From the NCBI GenBank assembly GCA_035707965.1, contig DASSTJ010000211.1, positions 1 through 16,012 on the forward strand: a stretch of DNA of 16,012 bases, written 5' to 3'. The notes beneath the pieces are model-generated. The model did not search any database. It was given only the letters and a program-made list of their open reading frames with translations, and was not told where the DNA came from. Shown piece by piece: positions 13,350-16,012 of this stretch; position 1 is the first letter of the stretch, and each line of letters opens with the position of its first letter. This stretch comes from DASSTJ01 sp035707965 (GTDB taxonomy: Bacteria > Actinomycetota > Actinomycetes > Actinomycetales > Angustibacteraceae). Made by a program: the position numbers and the translations under genes.

Positions 13350-14288
13350 GTGGAGGACCTCGACTCGTTGCTGCGGCGGCAGCACGGACTCGTCAGCCGT
13401 GACCAGCTGCGGGGGCTCGGCGTGTCGGCGCGCGCCATCACCGCCCGGGCCTCCCGCGGCTGGCGGCTGGTGCTGCCGCACGTGGTGGCGGTGGGGCTCT
13501 TCGCTCCGCCGACGCAGCACCAACGCAGGGTGGCCGCACTGCTCGAGGCAGGGGACGTCGGTGTGCTGACGGGCCATCACGCCTGTGCTGTGCACGGACT
13601 GACGAGCGCGCAGCAGCAAGGCCCCGTCGAGGTGCTGGTGCCGCGCAACCAGGCGTCCCGCACGGTGGCCTTCGTGCGCATCAGGCGCACCGCTCGCATG
13701 CCGAGGTCGGTCGTGCGAGGCGGCCTGCCTGTGGCCGAGCGGGCCCGTGCGGTCGTCGACGCGGCCCGGAGCAGCCGGGCGCTGAACGACGTGCGGGCCG
13801 TCGTCATCGAGGCCGTGCAGCGCAACCTCGTGCCGGTCGAGCGGCTCGAGCGCGAGCTGGTGGCCGGGCCCCGTCGCGGCAGCCGTCTCGTCCGGCTGGC
13901 GCTGGACGACGCGAGACAGGGTGCGTGGTCCGCGCCCGAGGCCGAGCTCTTGCGGCTGTGCGGGACGAGCTCGGTCCTGCCTGGGCTGCTGATGAACCCC
14001 CAGCTCTGGGCGGGCAGCCGCAGGCTGGTGACTCCCGATGGCTGGTTCGACGACGTGGGCATGGCCGTCATGGTGCACTCGCGCGCGCACCACCTGCGGG
14101 AGGCCGACTGGCAGGGCACGGTCGAGCGGGACAACGAGCTGACCGCGCACGGCATCGTGGTCGTGGCCGTGACGCCGGCGTCCATCAGGCGCTCGCCGCA
14201 GAAGGTGCTGGCGACCATCGAGCAGGCGTACCTGGCGGCGCGGGATCGTCCTCGGCCAGCGGTGCGAGTGGTGCCCAGGCGCTCCTGA
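13350..14288 (+). CDS. AbiEi-antitoxin-domain protein with degenerate DUF559/Vsr-like C-terminus
   Basis: 312 residues from GTG 13350. The N-terminal winged-helix resembling the AbiEi_4 domain is seen in LLRRQHGLVSRDQLRGLGVS and RASRGWRLVLPHVVAVG. The middle has the TGHHACAVHGL segment common in this family. The C-terminus (about 220-300) follows the layout of DUF559/Vsr-like endonuclease domains (LVTPDGWFDDVGMAVMVHSR, then ADWQGTVERDNELTAHGIVVVAVTP), but the acidic residues usual in the core strand are replaced (VMVHSRAHH). No AbiEii nucleotidyltransferase toxin is adjacent, so this is an orphan. Such genes are very common in actinobacteria and are often over-annotated as antitoxins. No ribosome site precedes GTG 13350, and longer in-frame starts exist, so the start is uncertain. 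Confidence 0.75.
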   Translation: MEDLDSLLRRQHGLVSRDQLRGLGVSARAITARASRGWRLVLPHVVAVGLFAPPTQHQRRVAALLEAGDVGVLTGHHACAVHGLTSAQQQGPVEVLVPRNQASRTVAFVRIRRTARMPRSVVRGGLPVAERARAVVDAARSSRALNDVRAVVIEAVQRNLVPVERLERELVAGPRRGSRLVRLALDDARQGAWSAPEAELLRLCGTSSVLPGLLMNPQLWAGSRRLVTPDGWFDDVGMAVMVHSRAHHLREADWQGTVERDNELTAHGIVVVAVTPASIRRSPQKVLATIEQAYLAARDRPRPAVRVVPRRS

Positions 14289-14292
14289 CAGA

Positions 14293-14337
14293 TGGTGGCA
14301 GCAGGAGCGCACCTGCGCGGCCGGTACGCTGCCACCA
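14293..14337. repeat. Hairpin repeat copy 2, after the AbiEi-like gene
   Basis: TGGTGGCAGC (14293-14302) and GCTGCCACCA (14328-14337) form a perfect 10-bp stem, starting 4 bp after the stop at 14288. The 45 bp match copy 1 (8899-8943) at 38 positions. The left half shares GATGGTGGCAGCAG then AGCGCACCTG with one difference in 25, and the right 12 bases are identical. It probably acts as a transcript-end hairpin. Confidence 0.85.
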
Positions 14338-14375
14338 CGCGGGGCTACCTGTGAGTAGCCTCACGGCCGCCCAGG

Positions 14376-14404
14376 TTGCATCTGCTAGCCACAGCAAGCA
14401 GAAT
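14376..14404 (+). promoter_or_regulatory. Promoter of the XRE-hbhA-like operon
   Basis: TTGCAT (14376-14381) and CAGAAT (14399-14404) are separated by the ideal 17 bp and lie 7 nt before GTG 14412. This makes a leaderless transcript likely. This stretch is AT-richer than its surroundings. It is the only place in the window where both hexamers look good. Confidence 0.6.
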
Positions 14405-14416
14405 GCTAACTGTGGC
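14388..14416. promoter_or_regulatory. 29-bp palindrome over the -10 and start codon (probable operator)
   Basis: GCCACAG (14388-14394) and CTGTGGC (14410-14416) are perfect inverted copies, and AGCA/TGCT inside them also pair around a central GAA. In all, 11 of 14 positions match. It covers the -10 hexamer and the GTG start, so binding there would block transcription. Autoregulation by the XRE protein encoded immediately downstream is the obvious hypothesis. Confidence 0.5.
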
Positions 14417-15023
14417 ATCCATCAAAGACGACCTCGGTGCGTACCTGCGCGAGCAGCGGCAGAACGCCAGGTTGAGCCTGCGGCAGCTCGCCGAGCTGGC
14501 CGAGGTGAGCAACCCGTACCTGAGCCAGATCGAGCGGGGGCTCAAGAAGCCCAGCGCTGAGATCCTGCAGTCCCTTGCGAAGGGGCTGCGGGTGAGCGCG
14601 GAGTCCCTGTACGTGCGGGCGGGCATCCTCGACGAGCGCGACGAGCAGCAGGTCGACATCGAGGCGGCCATCCTGTCCGACAGCCTGCTGACGGAGCGTC
14701 AGAAGGCTGTGCTGCTCGACATCTACGAGTCCTTCCGCGCCGAGAACGCGCGCAGCGCCGCCGAGGCCGACGAGATCACCGGGGCGCGCAACCCGGCCGG
14801 CAAGCCGCCGGTGCGTCAGCGCGCGGAGAAGAAGGCCGCGGCCAAGACAGCGAAGACGGCGAAGAAGACCGCCGCCAGGGCTACCGCGACGGCGACGAAG
14901 AAGACGACGAGCCGGACGTCGTCCGCGACCGGCCGCACGACGCGCACGCCGGCGGCGGGCGCGGGTGGCCCGAGCACCAGCAACCAGACCACGAGCACCA
15001 GCGAGAAGAGGAGCGACTCATGA
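14412..15023 (+). CDS. XRE-family transcriptional regulator with Lys/Ala/Thr-rich tail
   Basis: 203 residues from GTG 14412 (206 from ATG 14403). The helix-turn-helix domain (about residues 8-66) reads LGAYLREQRQNARLSLRQLA, AEVSNPYLSQIERGLKKPS and LAKGLRVSAESLYVRAGIL, a typical Cro/CI-type fold. A helical linker follows, then from about residue 138 a 66-residue tail rich in Lys, Ala and Thr. GTG 14412 is favoured by the promoter spacing. Its stop overlaps the next start by 4 nt (ATGA), so it is coupled to the HbhA-like gene. The arrangement matches Rv0474-Rv0475 (XRE regulator and hbhA) of Mycobacterium tuberculosis as I recall it. The tail is unusual for a simple repressor and could bind DNA nonspecifically. 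Confidence 0.85.
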   Translation: MASIKDDLGAYLREQRQNARLSLRQLAELAEVSNPYLSQIERGLKKPSAEILQSLAKGLRVSAESLYVRAGILDERDEQQVDIEAAILSDSLLTERQKAVLLDIYESFRAENARSAAEADEITGARNPAGKPPVRQRAEKKAAAKTAKTAKKTAARATATATKKTTSRTSSATGRTTRTPAAGAGGPSTSNQTTSTSEKRSDS

Positions 15024-15706
15024 GCGTCCTGACCGACCTCCGCAAGAACGTCACCAAGAACACCCCCGTCTACGCCGTCCTCGGCGTCACCGACCTGGCC
15101 GTCGAGAAGGCTCGCGAGGTGCAGGAGCGTGCCGCGAAGAGCCGCGCCGAGCTCGAGCAGCGCGCCGAGAGCATGCGCGTCCGTATCGACGTCAAGGCGC
15201 TGCCGGAGACTCTGCAGGGCAAGGCGCAGCAGGCGCAGGAGCGCGTGCAGCAGCTGCCCACCGAGGCCCTGACCAAGGCGCTCGAGGCCGCCGGTCGCGC
15301 CGAGGAGACCTACGAGGACCTGTCGGCCCGCGGCAAGAAGCTCGCCGACCGCATCGCCAAGCAGGCGTCGACGCAGCAGCTGCTCGACCAGGGCAAGCTG
15401 ACGATCTCTCGTGGCAAGTCCGTGCTGACCACGGTGCGCCGCGGCAGCAAGGACACGCAGACCGCGGCGAAGGCTGCTGTCACAACCGCCCGCCGCGACG
15501 CGGCCGAGGTCGTGGACGACGCGCAGCAGAGCGTGGCCAAGCGCTCCACGAGCACGAAGCGCGCCGTGAAGCGCACGACCACGACGGCGAAGAAGCGCAC
15601 CACTCGCGCGAAGAGCGAGGTCAAGGCGACGGCCACCAGCGCCCGCAAGACCGCTCAGGCCGCCACGAAGGCCGCCGACGCAGCCGCGCAGAAGGTCGGC
15701 GACTGA
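15020..15706 (+). CDS. HbhA-like (heparin-binding hemagglutinin family) coiled-coil protein
   Basis: 228 residues. The N-terminus (about 1-30) with a hydrophobic YAVLGVTDLAVEKA segment is followed by long amphipathic helices full of Glu, Gln, Arg and Ala (about 30-165). From about residue 170 comes a Lys/Arg/Thr/Ala-rich tail (KRAVKRTTTTAKKRTTRAK). This domain order is that of mycobacterial HbhA (Rv0475), whose lysine-rich tail binds heparan sulfate on host cells. Without a host context the tail may instead bind anionic polymers or DNA. There is no signal peptide, as in HbhA. ATG 15020 overlaps the regulator stop by 4 nt and is preceded by AGGAG (15009-15013). A strong bidirectional terminator follows. 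The family assignment is good; the binding partner is unknown. Confidence 0.8.
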   Translation: MSVLTDLRKNVTKNTPVYAVLGVTDLAVEKAREVQERAAKSRAELEQRAESMRVRIDVKALPETLQGKAQQAQERVQQLPTEALTKALEAAGRAEETYEDLSARGKKLADRIAKQASTQQLLDQGKLTISRGKSVLTTVRRGSKDTQTAAKAAVTTARRDAAEVVDDAQQSVAKRSTSTKRAVKRTTTTAKKRTTRAKSEVKATATSARKTAQAATKAADAAAQKVGD

Positions 15707-15723
15707 CGAACGACACCTGACAC

Positions 15724-15766
15724 ATCACGAGGCCGCCCCATCCAGCAGGTGGGGCGGCCTCGTGAT
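15724..15766. terminator. Bidirectional hairpin terminator
   Basis: A perfect 17-bp stem (15724-15740 with 15750-15766, containing GAGGCCGCCCC) encloses a 9-nt loop, directly between the convergent stops of the HbhA-like gene and the GDP-L-fucose synthase gene. It should end transcripts from both sides. Confidence 0.9.
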
Positions 15767-15768
15767 TG

Positions 15769-16012
15769 TCAGGCGGACTCTGCCGCCGGGAGGTTGTCGA
15801 CGTACCAGCGGTACGTCTCGGCGATGCCGTCGCGCAAGCCGATCGACGCGCGCCAGCCGAGTTCGTTGATTCGGCTGACGTCCAGCAGCTTGCGGGGCGT
15901 GCCGTCGGGCTTCGAGGTGTCCTGCGTGATCTGGCCGGTGAAGCCGACGACGTCGGCGACGGTCTGGGCGAGCTCGCGGATCGTCACGTCCTCGCCGACC
16001 CCTACGTTGATG
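15769..16012 (-). CDS. fcl: GDP-L-fucose synthase, C-terminal part (runs off the window)
   Basis: Only the last 80 or so codons are present. The frame stays open to the right edge, so the start lies beyond 16012. The visible sequence, INVGVGEDVTIRELAQTVAD then TSKPDGTPRKLLDVSRINEL and LRDGIAETYRWYV, is the highly conserved C-terminus of GDP-4-keto-6-deoxymannose epimerase/reductase (Fcl/WcaG, extended SDR family). It makes GDP-L-fucose from GDP-mannose together with GDP-mannose 4,6-dehydratase (Gmd), which would be expected nearby outside the window. The NADPH-binding and catalytic Tyr-Lys parts are not visible. This supports a fucose-containing surface polysaccharide, in keeping with the priming transferase, BY-kinase and GT4 enzyme. 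Confidence 0.92.
   Translation of the reverse strand, partial: INVGVGEDVTIRELAQTVADVVGFTGQITQDTSKPDGTPRKLLDVSRINELGWRASIGLRDGIAETYRWYVDNLPAAESA

Noticed and set aside
13350..15023. AbiEi-like gene plus XRE gene as a toxin-antitoxin pair
   Set aside because: A hairpin repeat and a separate promoter lie between them, and the XRE gene is coupled to the HbhA-like gene instead; neither looks like a toxin.
14830..15700. Short AAG/ACG direct repeats as a CRISPR or tandem-repeat array
   Set aside because: They lie inside the Lys/Thr/Ala-rich coding tails, follow codon phase and have no unique spacers.

Overview
The window is high-GC DNA with dense, mostly GTG/ATG-started genes, GC-rich third codon positions and several apparently leaderless promoters. 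It encodes a GlnR-type orphan response regulator, an RsiG-type c-di-GMP-binding anti-sigma factor, an HbhA-like protein and a nitrobindin/FABP-family protein. Together these point to an actinomycete (Actinomycetota) chromosome. I cannot fix the genus. The run glnR - moaD-like - LMW phosphatase - small membrane protein - nitrobindin-like - ygfZ-like recalls, from memory, the Mycobacterium tuberculosis Rv0811c-Rv0818 neighbourhood, with surface-polysaccharide genes interleaved here.

Left part (27-3568): glnR reads leftward and a MoaD/ThiS-like carrier protein reads rightward from a shared 187-bp divergent region. After the carrier gene comes a very long, AT-rich hairpin (1257-1326). Next is a rightward series: a 9-segment membrane protein, a low-molecular-weight tyrosine phosphatase one base after it, an untracked 35-residue single-pass membrane protein, and a nitrobindin-like heme-barrel protein.

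Middle (3582-11622), cell-surface and polysaccharide genes: a DUF4012 membrane-anchored protein, a small LPXTG-anchored Ig-like protein closed by a strong terminator, a YgfZ-like Fe-S maintenance protein, and a polyprenyl glycosylphosphotransferase (priming enzyme). Converging on these from the other strand is a two-gene unit: a Wzz/CpsD-type bacterial tyrosine kinase followed by a WcaI/WbuB-like GT4 glycosyltransferase. The LMW phosphatase upstream is the natural candidate to reverse the kinase. At the right edge a truncated GDP-L-fucose synthase suggests that fucose is a sugar of the polymer. No flippase, polymerase or sortase is inside the window.

Right part (11745-15706): a BKACE-family (DUF849) beta-keto acid cleavage enzyme, then RsiG carrying two perfect c-di-GMP-binding motifs, then an AbiEi-like DNA-binding protein with a degenerate nuclease-like C-terminus. 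A coupled pair follows: an XRE-type regulator and an HbhA-like coiled-coil protein with a lysine-rich tail (compare Rv0474-Rv0475). The pair is closed by a 17-bp bidirectional terminator.

Non-coding structure: two 45-bp hairpin repeats (38/45 identical) sit directly behind stop codons at 8899 and 14293, with a possible third relative near 13188-13254. Five genes have a -10-like hexamer only 6-7 nt before the start codon. No stretch over 300 bp lacks a gene. I saw no tRNA, rRNA, CRISPR array or insertion sequence.
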